64,000 nt of DNA, from NCBI GenBank assembly GCA_019828595.1, contig JAHQRK010000003.1, positions 124,001 to 188,000 on the forward strand, given 5' to 3'. Both the position numbers and the translations under genes were made by a program. Positions 1 to 9,883 of the stretch are shown piece by piece (positions within the stretch are counted from its first letter, which is position 1; the number at the start of each line of letters is the position of its first letter). The notes under the pieces are model-generated. The model did not search any database, was not told the DNA's origin, and was given only the letters and a program-made list of their open reading frames with translations. Source of the stretch: Aphanomyces cochlioides. Taxonomy: Eukaryota; Oomycota; Saprolegniomycetes; Saprolegniales; Verrucalvaceae.

Positions 1-291
1 AATGATTCGGAGTGGGCCATGTAACATCATCTAAATTCGCGTGGAAACTTAAATGTAGAAAGTTTATTGGATGATAATTAATATTTAAGATCCAATCCAA
101 TAATTCAAAATTTTAATAAATAGTGGAATTGGTTGAAAATAATCATTTTCTAACCAATTAATAAAGATTAGGGCTTGAAATATTGGATGAAATTTACACA
201 AAAATCACTATTTATTCATTTCATTGGATATAATAATTTATTTTTGTCAAATTAAAGACGCTTTGGTTGGGTCATTTTCAAATTCGACAGG
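1..291. repeat. AT-rich spacer with nested inverted repeats
   Basis: This stretch holds no gene I can support. It contains an inverted repeat: aataaatagtg at 115-125 is matched by cactatttatt at 206-216. An inner hairpin pairs aattggtt near 127-134 with aaccaatt near 152-159. The flanking TATTGGAT-type words also recur in opposite orientation. The whole could be a small palindromic MITE-like element or simply AT-rich foldback DNA; no target-site duplication is obvious. Confidence 0.4.
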
Positions 292-773
292 ATGAGCCAA
301 GATGTATTTGACGACTTGTACGACCATGGAGGATGTCTTGGGCTCATGCTAGATTTTCCGTAGCTACGAGCGGATGATGCGACGGACGGCTCCGACAGTC
401 ATTGTCATCGAATCTTCCAGTGACGAAGAGAACGAAGAATCAATCTCAACAACAATTGTCATACCCGAGAATCGAGCAGCTTCAACAAGTTATCCTGTCT
501 ATTTGCAACGGAATCGACACGACAGAAAAGCCCGCAAACGATCAAAACGACGCATGGTGTCGGTTCCACAACGTTATTCTCGTCGATATGCACTAGCTAG
601 TAAGTTGTACTCCCTTGTGCTTGTTACGTTGTGGACTTGTAGTGCACAACTTAGATTGGATTCGTCATCAGGCGTTTGCCCCCTTGAGCAGCCAACGCTT
701 GAAAATCTTTCAGTCGATATCATTTCGCTCTCAAGCCCCGTCCGTCGTTCCCCCACCACCCCCACTATCTTGA
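292..773 (+). CDS. Small basic hypothetical protein, 3 exons
   Basis: I do not recognise this protein. Joining ATG at 292 through introns 304-352 (49 nt) and 600-642 (43 nt), both with GT...AG ends of the size used throughout the window, gives 129 residues. The N-terminal part has an acidic serine stretch (IESSSDEENEES). A strongly basic segment follows (RHDRKARKRSKRR), which could serve as a nuclear localisation or RNA-binding patch. The end is proline-rich (VVPPPPPLS). No membrane segment or signal peptide is visible. It converges on RagA with about 30 bp between stop codons. The gene model is an inference from splice signals and frame; without splicing at 600 the reading frame would continue to 853 instead. 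Confidence 0.45.
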
Positions 774-803
774 AAAACACAACCAAACTGGGATTATTAC
801 CAC

Positions 804-1891
804 TTAGTTTGCTTGCTGCACATAGGTTTCAAAAACTGGTCGCGCAGCCTTGATATTGAGCTGCGTGGTCGCGGGTTGGATTTGATCGTCACTCATAATC
901 ACCATGATGTACGTGTTGGATGTGAAGAAGTCCATAAAAGCTGTAAAGTTGGAATTGCGCACTTCCATGCCTTGAAATTGCGCTTGCGTCTTGGAACAGC
1001 TGAGCTTAAACTGCTTGATGATATTGGAGATCTTTTCAAAGCGGTGAATGTCTCGGTGGTTTTTGTGCGTGGCATTCGCAATGACAAGGAACGTCGCGCG
1101 TTCAAAGAGAACCACTTCATCGGCATTGCAGATCGAGCAGAACTCGTTCAAATGGCTTTCCAAGTCTTGCATGTTGGGGATCAACGAGTAGACAATCGAT
1201 GACCACGCCCGGTAGAGTGTTTCATCCCAAATTGATGTGCCAAAGCAAACAGTTGGAATTGACTACAAACCCACAGAACTTGAGCAATGCAAGTTATCCT
1301 TGTCGACGTACCCCAGTGCGCGAGAGGATCATTTCTTTACGTTGCTCAAAGACAGCATCACGTTGAGATTCTGGCACAAGATCCATCTTGTGGATCAAAA
1401 CGAACACCTTGGCCGACTCCGAGTTTTGCTCAATAGCTTCCAAACAGCCATCGAAATGGTTCATATCCTTTTCGAGCTCGCGAGATTCAATGTCAAACAC
1501 GTAGATGAGCAGTTCGACGCTGCGGAAAATATGGTCACGTTGGCTTTCAAAGTAGTTTTCATAGAACGCATCTTGCCTAGCCACAATAAATCCTCAATTC
1601 GGTAGAAAATCATCCGACATACCCGCCGCAATCCCACAGATTCAAGACGAGGTTGCCTAAGAAACGCACATGCGAGTGCTCCACGTCAAGCGTTGGTCCA
1701 AGGCGCATCGTATCACGAGCTAGAATCAGCATGCCATCACTCGATGTGGAGGAGCCAAGAACATACCGAGGTAGTTGGCAAAGATGATGGATCGCATGGA
1801 TGTCTTGCCAGATCCTGACTTTCCCATCAATAGAACCTACAAGAAAGGGTGGACTCCTTGCGCTTTCTCCATGCTGCACCTTCTTCTTCAT
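804..1891 (-). CDS. RRAGA: Ras-related GTP-binding protein RagA/Gtr1
   Basis: Rag GTPase of the RagA/B (Gtr1) type, which as a heterodimer with RagC/D recruits TORC1 to the lysosome or vacuole in response to amino acids. Five exons joined over introns of 43, 47, 46 and 49 nt give 300 residues. The P-loop GKSGSGKT lies at residues 9-16, followed by SMRSIIFAN. Switch regions ([18 protein letters not shown]) and HKMDLV for guanine recognition are present. The C-terminal longin-like part includes [21 protein letters not shown] at 1891 was chosen because it yields [12 protein letters not shown], the start region shared by animal RagA. A 12-nt first exon is required. The C-terminus is about ten residues shorter than in animals. 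Identification is by strong remembered family similarity. Confidence 0.97.
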
Positions 1892-2518
1892 GTTAGTCTG
1901 CCCCTTCTTGTCTTTCTTGCGGCGATTCTGGCAATGCTTTCGTACTTTAGCAGAGTCGCCCAATAAAGTATTTATTTTTAAGTGCGAGATATTGCAGTTA
2001 TTTATTTGTGGCAAAAATATATTGAAATTCAATTATTTTTCACTTTACCGCTTAGTGGAGCAGCATTTCATTGTGGCGCGCATTAAAAGCCACAAACTGC
2101 AGCATCCTTTGTTGTATTGGCTTGTTCAGCTACGTATGACATATCACAAGATCCAAGCCTTCAGTTCCACCATGCACTTTAAGAAATTGGTGTAACAACT
2201 GGAAACGAGTGAAATTTGAAGGCGATTTGACAAAGAAACCTCGACTTTGTACGCTGTTGAGGGCGTTCTGGCTTGCTTAGGAGATATATACACGGAGCGA
2301 GTGAATCACCTCGAAATCTTCTTTCGATCGTCTCGGAAAGTCCTGACAGAGTGATGGGAACAAAATTTGTTCGCCATGGTCATGCCATCAACCCCCAAGC
2401 TCAAGTACAACTTGCTTGAATTTAAATAAATTTCTATATAAATTTCAAAAATAATGTAAATGATATTTGAAATTCGCTGCAACATACATAAACTGATCTG
2501 GTCATAGCCCAGAGTGCG
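1892..2518. other. Intergenic region between RagA and surface protein
   Basis: These 627 bases separate the divergent starts of RagA and the Thr-rich surface protein, so they should hold both promoters. The middle is AT-rich (about 2020-2060 and 2400-2470). Only short ORFs without recognisable content occur, and I see no conserved element. Confidence 0.5.
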
Positions 2519-3300
2519 ATGGCGAAGGGGGTGGCGCTGGTTTTGACGCTGTTTGGCGTGCTCGTAGCTCGTAAGTGGACGACCCCACGCCTGAAGTCTG
2601 AAGATTTGTAGGTTCCAATAGTCAGGATACATCTGTGTGCCTCAGTCTGGCTTGTCAAGAACGAGGATCGACCATTTGCAATCGTGATGTAGATGACTGT
2701 CCGCCTTGCTGGCAATTCGACACGAGCTCACCGACGAATGTTACTTGCGGGCTTGAGCTCACAGACGGTCCATGCCGCGACGGATTCACTTACTGCCCGG
2801 ACTATTGGACATCAGGTCCGACGACTCTAACGCCGGAGCCCACTACAACTACCAAGAAGCCAAATACCACAACGATGACACCAAAGCCAACAACTACAAC
2901 CTCCTCACCGACTACAGCGACACCTATCACGACTGCCACGACTACTTCACCATCAACAGTGAGTCCTAGCCCAGCGAAATCGTCCAACGCTGGATACTAC
3001 GCACTGGCTGGTATCGGTGGAGCCATGGTGATTGTAGCAGGCGCTTGGTTTGTTGTGAGAGCACGACGAAAGAAGCAAAAACCATCCGAGAATAGCTACG
3101 TAGTCGTGAAGGAAGTGCCAAAGTCGCCGCCGAGTGTAGCTGCTACAAATGGCGGTGACCGCGGCAGCCTGCTACAATCCCGAGTCGAGTCTGTCCATAA
3201 CGACGAAGCATTGCGAGAGGACGTTTGGGGCAACATCACGCACCAAGATGGTGCCAACCAACCGCTCAGTTTCTCCAACCCAAAGTTTCTCGATGTATAA
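2519..3300 (+). CDS. Single-pass surface protein with Thr/Pro-rich stalk
   Basis: A predicted type I membrane protein of 246 residues. Exon 1 starts at ATG 2519 and encodes a classical signal peptide (MAKGVALVLTLFGVLVA). A 41-nt intron (2571-2611) leads into a Cys-containing ectodomain of about 60 residues with eight cysteines (for example DDCPPCW and CRDGFTYC). A mucin-like stalk of about 50 residues follows, rich in TTTT and PTTT runs and likely O-glycosylated. One membrane segment comes next (YYALAGIGGAMVIVAGAWFV), then a basic stop-transfer stretch (RARRKKQK) and a tail of about 75 residues. The family is not one I can name. The layout suggests a cell-surface or wall-associated protein. 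Its stop codon lies 4 bp from that of the convergent NR2C2AP-like gene. Confidence 0.85.
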
Positions 3301-3304
3301 TAAT

Positions 3305-3788
3305 TTATGCGTTCGTCTCTTCGCCCCACACGAGCAACTGGTAGATCGTCACACGACCATAAAAGTCGCTGCTTCTTCCAAAATGCAGACGCAGTTGGGT
3401 CACATTGTCGCAAGCTACATCGACAGACTGCATTGCATTGCCATCGTCGAAGTGAACACTGAGCGGCAACGCGTGGAACGTTTGTTCTTCTGTCGTGGTG
3501 ACGAGAAACTGCACATCTTCACCAACAAATCCACCTTGGAACATCACTTGAACGCGACGAAGGTGCACCGTGCGGTGGAAATCGAGCCACACTTGCTGGG
3601 GCGACCCTTCTGCCGAGTTCCAGCATGAGATTTCACTTCCGTCAAACATGTGCTATCCAGGATCGTTAGAACATTAGACCCTATAGAATTGCACATACAT
3701 GCGCGCCATACTCCTTGCGGTCTCGATTCAGGACGGACGAAACGCGGCACGTCGTCGACGTCTTGTCGCCACTCAAGAGTTGGTCCAT
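3305..3788 (-). CDS. NR2C2AP: NR2C2AP/TRA16-like discoidin-domain protein
   Basis: A 145-residue intracellular F5/8 type C (discoidin-like) domain protein resembling animal nuclear receptor 2C2-associated protein. Two exons are joined over a 46-nt intron (3653-3698). Matching features are CRVSSVLNR near the N-terminus, MFDGSEISCWNS after the splice, a V-x-F-QGGF core (VQVMFQGGFVGED), and the end segment FYGRVTIYQLLVWGEE. No signal peptide is present, unlike secreted discoidin proteins. In animals it binds the orphan receptor TR4; oomycetes lack nuclear receptors, so the ancestral role must differ and is unknown. The start at 3788 gives a length close to the animal protein (139 residues). Confidence 0.9.
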
Positions 3789-4215
3789 GTCAATTCACAC
3801 TTCAACCTCTCTGAAAATAAATACAAAATAATTACAAAAACAAAAATCAATTTTACAAATAAACTTCGATTCAGTAATGTGATTGTAAAAGTAATTCAAA
3901 AATTCATCAATAATTAACATGTCAGCGCACCAAGCGACTGGAAGTCAACATGAACGGTAGAGGAGAGGGAAACTCATTGCCAAGCACAGAGTATTGCAAG
4001 TCTTCACCCTTTGTTTCCGCGTCGTGTATAACTCAAAGGCAATGACAAATAAATTAGTCATTTTCACTTGTTTGTCGAATTGTTTTCTATTTTACGATTT
4101 TTCAAGAATTACTGTGATTTTTTATTTCGACCTTATCCGAAACGGTTGACAGTTTCGCGCGCAAGCAACAATCTTCGATCAATCGATAATCCGCCAGACG
4201 CCAACTCTCGCTTCG
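3789..4215. other. AT-rich intergenic region
   Basis: These bases separate the divergent NR2C2AP-like and LRR genes and should carry both promoters. 3820-3920 and 4040-4130 are strongly AT-rich. No gene or clear element is seen. Confidence 0.5.
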
Positions 4216-5955
4216 ATGGCTGCGCGCTGCCTTGGATGGATCGCAGGGGGCTTGGCTTCAGCGACAGTTCGACCGATCTTACCGTCCCAAGTGCGTCTTC
4301 CATCGCCGGCATCCTCCGTTGAAGCCATTCCACTGATTGAACTGTCCCCGACTAGGTATCGCATCACGCTCAGCTGCACGCTTGTACTCCACGTGCTCTG
4401 TCTCGTGTACTGCGCATGTGTTGTCGACGGGACAACTACTAATGTCGTCGTTCGAGCTGCTGAGTCGTCCCCTGCTTCCCCTCGGACTTTAATCCTCTTG
4501 GCGCATCTCTTCGTAGCAGTCTTGCACGGTATCCAAGCGCACCGTCTTGTGACAAGAGCTTTCTTCCAGCAGAGCGACTTTGTCTCGATCAAGCCAACGC
4601 ATGCACCGTTTCCCCGGATGTACCTTTGGCTCACTCTTCATCGCCTCCTTGGGCTCTTGAGCCACTCAATCCAGTTGATCCTCCTGCTGAGATTCCTCCA
4701 GAGCCGCGCCATTCTTGTCCTGTACGCCTTATGCCTTTGGTCCTTCTCGCTTGTTCATCCATGTTTCCTGACGCACGAAGCTACCCACGTCATCTCATTG
4801 GCCTTCTCTCTTCTCCTAGATGTTTTTGGCAGCATCTTCTTCCGCATGTGGTTATGGAGCACTCAGGATACGATCCTCCTCGACCTAAGTACTTTCACTG
4901 TTGGCTTCGCCAGTTTCTTTCCAAACGCGCTGATCCTCTCGGCCTTATCAGCTGTATTGTCCTGCATTGCACCGTTGAAACCCGTACGATCGCCTCAAAA
5001 AGTTCGTCGAGTCAATGGCGCTCCTATTCCATCCTTTGAATCTCCCGGCCATCAAACATCAATCAAGAAGCAGCCACTTTCCATGCACATCACGGCATGG
5101 CTTGGCCTTGGATACGCTACTCTCTTCGTCGTGGCTGTATTCTACTACCTCTTTGTCTTGCCGCCAACTCTTCCAGGCTGCTCAGTCTTCCACCGCCGCT
5201 TGACGTCGTCACCTGTGTACGCCTGCGCTGCATTGGAAATCGACTGCTCAGTTCAATCTCTTGAGCTCTTGTCGGCGCTGCCATCGGCATTTCTGTTCAC
5301 CCTCGGCTTTGCCAATTGTCCCAACTTGTCCTTGAGCATCCTCGATGCATTCCACAGTCTCCGTCGAGTCCACTTTGTCAATACCTCTTTCGTTTCGTCA
5401 TCGCCAGCGACTTTTCTTCCTCCCTCTGTCAATTCCGCAGAATTCCATCATACGGCACTAGCGACGTCAATGCATCCTCAGCTATTCCCGTCAACCTTGG
5501 GCAAATTGTCCATCTCGTACTCCGACCTTGAGTTCCTTCCCTTCATGCCGCAACTCCACAGTCTGACGATCACAAAAACACATCTCCAAGCCATCAACTT
5601 CTCATTTTTCCCGCAACTGGAGCATCTCTCGCTTGCTGACAACCACCTCGAAGCACTGAATCTCGCCCACGCCCCTGCAAGGCTGCAATCAATCGACCTT
5701 TCTGGCAATCCTATCGCGGAGCTTCCCGACAATCTTTTCCTGCTTCCTCATCTTGAGACATTGGTCTTGGAGCGTACCCTGGTCGATCATGTTGGTGGCG
5801 GCCGCGTCTCTTCGTCCCTCGTGCGGATTTGGGCAGCAGAAACGCCGCTTTGCCGCCGCATTCTCGCATTCCTCAGTAAAGCGCAAGTAGTCTACAGCCA
5901 CGGCGACACCGCACTTGTCGAGTGTGTGAATCGACGTTTTAAGTTAACAAAATGA
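4216..5955 (+). CDS. Multi-TM leucine-rich-repeat protein
   Basis: A single-exon protein of 579 residues of a type common in oomycetes. The first half carries several hydrophobic helices, roughly residues 49-70, 90-110, 137-163, 167-185, 190-215, 225-250 and 295-318 (for example WLGLGYATLFVVAVFYYLFV). Residues from about 340 onward form an ectodomain with paired cysteines. Degenerate leucine-rich repeats at about 390-535 end in clear ones such as LEHLSLADNHLEALNL and LQSIDLSGNPIAELPDNL, followed by a small Cys-containing cap. No kinase or other enzymatic domain is attached. A surface recognition role is plausible but not shown. The stop codon is separated from that of the convergent MFS gene by only 2 bp. 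Confidence 0.85.
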   Translation: MAARCLGWIAGGLASATVRPILPSQVRLPSPASSVEAIPLIELSPTRYRITLSCTLVLHVLCLVYCACVVDGTTTNVVVRAAESSPASPRTLILLAHLFVAVLHGIQAHRLVTRAFFQQSDFVSIKPTHAPFPRMYLWLTLHRLLGLLSHSIQLILLLRFLQSRAILVLYALCLWSFSLVHPCFLTHEATHVISLAFSLLLDVFGSIFFRMWLWSTQDTILLDLSTFTVGFASFFPNALILSALSAVLSCIAPLKPVRSPQKVRRVNGAPIPSFESPGHQTSIKKQPLSMHITAWLGLGYATLFVVAVFYYLFVLPPTLPGCSVFHRRLTSSPVYACAALEIDCSVQSLELLSALPSAFLFTLGFANCPNLSLSILDAFHSLRRVHFVNTSFVSSSPATFLPPSVNSAEFHHTALATSMHPQLFPSTLGKLSISYSDLEFLPFMPQLHSLTITKTHLQAINFSFFPQLEHLSLADNHLEALNLAHAPARLQSIDLSGNPIAELPDNLFLLPHLETLVLERTLVDHVGGGRVSSSLVRIWAAETPLCRRILAFLSKAQVVYSHGDTALVECVNRRFKLTK

Positions 5956-5957
5956 AG

Positions 5958-7512
5958 TTACGACTCACGCGGGAGGCGGCAACGCGCCAATAAGATCGCC
6001 GATGTCCAGGCGGCGATCGTCCAGAGCAACCAGAGCATCGGGAAGAGGAACGTGAGGCGGAGTCCATCTTGGTCATGGCGGCAGTCTGGATTGAGGAGGA
6101 TTTCTCCGTCGACTTCAACGCTGCCACAATGCGGCGCAAAGTAATCCTTGAGCATGCCAAGAAAGATCGGAGATGGCACGTCGCCCAGTAAATGGACGAG
6201 CAACGTCGAGATCCCGACGGCAAAGTTGCGGCGCGACGGAGCTACGCAGAGAAGGACAGCGACGGCCGTGCAGGACGGCGTTGCAAAGAGGAAAATGAGC
6301 GAGATCGTGATCAAAAAGAGGAAGAGCGGTCGCGACGGCAGAAACGACCAAGCGAGGAGACAAAAGACGACGCCGATAGCCATGAGAATCGTCATGAGGA
6401 TCAGCGCGTAGTATTGCCGACGCGGCGACGACGCATTAGCAGCAAAGCGGTCGAAGAAATAGCCCCCAATCGGCGTTCCAATGATCGCGCTGAGGACTAC
6501 AGAGTAGGCGTCATGCGACGACGAGAGGATGGAAGGCCGTACCGACTAGGGAGCCAAACATCATGGACGCTTCCGTCTCCGTGTCAAAGAGTCCTAAGCC
6601 AAGAAGGAAGAGTGGACCAAAGACGCCGAGGCCAGAGATTGTAAAGGTAAAAGCCGACGATCCCAGCACCGTCAAGAGGAAGATGGGATTGCAGAGCACT
6701 TGAATCGTCTCGTTGATGATCGAGATGGACTCGCCGTCGCTGTTCATGACGGTGCTGCTGCTGGTACTGGCGGTGTTGTTGCCATTCTTGACGAGCAGAT
6801 GGTCGACTTCAGTTGGAAGATGCGCGCGGCCAGGCGAAAGAAGCGTGCCGACATGGCCAGGAATATCATATCTCAGTGGGATCGAACAGAGACAAAGAAG
6901 CGCGAGTGGCAGCATGACCAGAGCTTCGAGGTAGAATGCAAAGGACCATCCAAGTGAAGAATGCGCGAAGTAAGCGCCGTAGCCGTAACCGATCGCCGTC
7001 CCAACCTACAATAACCTCTCAGGATCAAAGAACAAGGAGAGAGCGCTTACGGAAGTGCCGGTGAAGAAGATGCCCATCCAGAGCGTCCGCGTCGAAGCAG
7101 GAGCATAGTCGTCGATGAACGCCGGTGAGATGCATTGAAACGACGACTCGCCAATGCCACTGAGGATCCGACCGAAGAGCAGTAAACCGAAGCTCTTGGT
7201 CGGTTGCGCGACGCCGCAGAGGAAGAGCGCAAAACACCAGACGAGCAAACCAACTCCAATCAGTCGGAATGGACGCATCGTGATGGAGAGATAGCCAAAC
7301 AGGACGATGAAGACTGCGTAGCTTGTAATGAACGACGACGCGAGGAGACCGAGGTAAAACCCTTGCTCCGTCATGGACGTCTGGAGCGTGTCCATGATGA
7401 AGTACTGGAACTGCGTCGGTGCGCCTGGAATGATCCCTCGATCGACGTAGTTGAGCACATTAATGACGCAGAAGAGGAGGAAGATCCCCGACGTCGACGT
7501 TATCGTGACCAT
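5958..7512 (-). CDS. Spinster-like MFS transporter
   Basis: A major facilitator superfamily transporter of 487 residues in three exons (introns of 45 and 46 nt). The first transmembrane helix ends in NYVDRGIIPG, a motif typical of Spinster/Spns-type carriers. A dozen hydrophobic segments follow, including GILSGIGESSF-like sequence before TM5 and GTAIGYGYGAYFAHSSLGW after the first splice. A polar central loop with TASTSSSTV joins the two halves. The second half contains IIGTPIGGYFFDRF. Animal Spns proteins export lysolipids or sphingosine-1-phosphate; the substrate here cannot be read from sequence. ATG 7512 was chosen because the earlier in-frame candidate is TTG. Confidence 0.9.
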
Positions 7513-7548
7513 ATTTCTTCCAATGGCGATCAAAGGACAACACCTGAT

Positions 7549-9388
7549 CTACTCGCAACCGGATGACGAATCTTCGAAAAGCGTGCGGGGTTGGACACCG
7601 ATCGAAATGGCGTTCTCGAGGAGGTACTTCTCGTTGTTCGCTTCCACTTGGCTCAATTCGTACTTGTAGTTGACCATGAGACCCGCGCTGGTCTTGAGTC
7701 CCTTGGGCGAGACGTCGCCGAGCCAGTTGAGGCGTTCAAAGATCGCGCCATTGCGCAGATGAAAGTTTGCCACTGGACAGAACGCTTTCCCGCGCTTCTT
7801 CTCCTTGTAGATGTAGTATGCTCCAAGACGCATCAAGATCGGACGAACGACTTCGACAATCGAATCGGTCAGGTACCATTCCGGCTGACTCAATAGCTCA
7901 GCAAGCACGTCGCTCGGCGTTGCAGCCGACGACTGCAATGGCGCCAAGCGCTTCAAGCGAGCGACTTCCTCCTCCGTGAGCTGATTGAAGCCCTATAATC
8001 AACGTGAGTAAGAGCAGTGAGCGAACGGCGCAACGCACCGACTGATAGAGCCACTTTGTGAAGCCAGGAATCGGACTCAGCGTCGAAAAGAGCTCGATGT
8101 TGGGGAGCTCATGTTGCAGTCGCTTGGCAACTTGCTTGATGAGGTAGTTGCCCAAGTCAACGCCCTGTGGAATCACCGATGAACCATACGACGGCAGCGA
8201 CGACTTCTCCGTACCTGAAGACCGGGTTGCGTCGACGAGATCGAGTAGAAAATCGCGGCTTTGGCATCATGTTCATGCTCCAAGTGCTCTGTCTCCTCTT
8301 TGATGTACTCCATGCTTGCTGCTAGCTCCTTTACAAGCGCAACATGGACAAACACGAGCGGCTCGTCGGGGATGCTACGTGGAGTCAGAGCAGATGAGAG
8401 ACGTAGCGTACCTCGGGTGGAAGAAAGCAAAACAACGACGCGCATTGCCCAAACGACGCTTGAGCTCAATGATTGTCCCGACGGGATGAACTGCCTCGTA
8501 GCGAATGATCTTCTCCAACAACGCTCCTGGCGAATGATCGTACGTGACGCGCTCGAGACGAAGAAATCCGACGCTGAACCAACCGGCGAGGAATGTCTAC
8601 ACTCAGGGAAGAAGAGGCTTCAATAACCAAGGAAGGAGAGAAAGCATACCTGCAGGTGCTGATCCAAAGCACGCAACACAACGACGTCGTTGCGATTGTC
8701 ACTGGAGGTCATCTTGTTGAGGACTTGGTGAATGTCAGCGCGGAGGTGGACGAGGAAGAGCATGCCGCCGTCCATTTGCGAGAGAATCTGCCGAAACAAC
8801 AGCTACAAGCAGAGCAGAAGATGAACAATCCCAAGGGAATCGCTGCTTTACCTCATGCAAGGGGACCAAACTCTCACGCAACGACCGGATTGAACGTAGG
8901 TATTTCTCGACTTGCTCATGCTTCCAATCCACGACGCCGTCGTCGACGCGCGACTCGACGCTCGCAAGGTTTTGAGTACATGACGATAAGTTTTGCTTCA
9001 GCTACGGACACGAATGAGCTAGAGACAAACATCGAGGAGAGACCGTGTCGGCATCAACATGCAAATCGCGCGCCAAAGTGAGCAGAAAGAGCTTCTTCGC
9101 TTCAAAATCGAGTGTTTTGTACGACAAGCAGATGCTCCTGACGACTACGCGCGGCACAAAGTCTCCATTGCGCTCTTTTGTCGTCGCGACTGTGCGCATG
9201 AGATGCGCTAGAGCAGCTCTATCTCGCGGGAGTTGAAATGTCTTGAGGAAGGCTGACTCTCCAGTTGTCCGGATCGCTTCCCGCCAAAGTTCCCACGACG
9301 GTGGACTCGACTGACTGCTCAAGACGCGACTCGCACTCGCTCGTGACACCGCCGAGCGCCAAACTCCCAGAAATCTTGGCCGCAACAT
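7549..9388 (-). CDS. MLYCD: Malonyl-CoA decarboxylase, mitochondrial
   Basis: Converts malonyl-CoA to acetyl-CoA and CO2, relieving inhibition of fatty-acid oxidation and clearing malonate inside mitochondria. Seven exons over introns of 42, 49, 53, 37, 50 and 46 nt give 520 residues. The N-terminus ([20 protein letters not shown]) is a good mitochondrial presequence. A helical N-terminal domain ([34 protein letters not shown]) is followed by the acetyltransferase-fold catalytic domain. That domain has AAIFYSIS, the catalytic serine motif [12 protein letters not shown], the histidine motif [12 protein letters not shown] and the tyrosine in MVNYKY. The C-terminus is SSSGCE with no SKL-type peroxisomal signal, unlike the dual-targeted human enzyme. 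All splice phases agree. Confidence 0.97.
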
Positions 9389-9883
9389 TCCTCCTTACTT
9401 CAATACGCCGCTCAAGAGCGCAAAATGCGCCTCTCTAAGTTCGACTTCAAGACAGACTGCATTTTCTGCAAAGATCCATGACACCCCACGACTCTCTCCA
9501 CCAAACAACAAAGCAATCGCGCTGTATGAAGCCCCTCGACGCTCCATGGACGTGTGTGTCCTTCCTACACGTCCCTGGGCGCTCTTTCGTGCTCTCTCTG
9601 GGCTTCCATCACCCTGAGGAGCCTCAACACCTTCCTGCAAGTGTCCATACGCGTCCACGGACCCCTGACACGAAAGAACTCTTTTGTCCATGTTTGGAGT
9701 CTCTCCACATCTTTGCTTTCAGTGTAGCAGCGGCGAAGACGTCGAGTTACTGCAAGGTCGACAGGTCAAGGTGCATCAAGCTACAGTTCCATGCGCTTCC
9801 TCACAGCGATATTTGCGTCATTCCCATGGATAAGTTGATCCCAGGACGACATTTGGATTGACTCGACGAGTTGCTCAGACTGT
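9389..9883. other. Spacer with overlapping unrecognised ORFs
   Basis: These 495 bases lie between the start of malonyl-CoA decarboxylase and the stop of the WD40 gene. Open frames occur on both strands: plus 9478-9861, and minus 9395-9691 starting at ATG 9691. Neither shows a recognisable domain, membrane segment or convincing splice partners, so I do not call a gene. Confidence 0.4.

Noticed and set aside
813..1202. Plus-strand open frame of 129 codons
   Set aside because: It is the antisense shadow of RagA exon 5; the minus strand carries unmistakable Rag GTPase sequence.
6192..6644. Plus-strand charged 150-codon frame
   Set aside because: It is antisense to the MFS transporter; its Arg/Glu/Asp richness is the usual mirror image of codons for hydrophobic helices.
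9478..9861. Open frame of 127 codons between MLYCD and the WD40 gene
   Set aside because: No domain, signal peptide or splice partner, and a comparable frame exists on the other strand.
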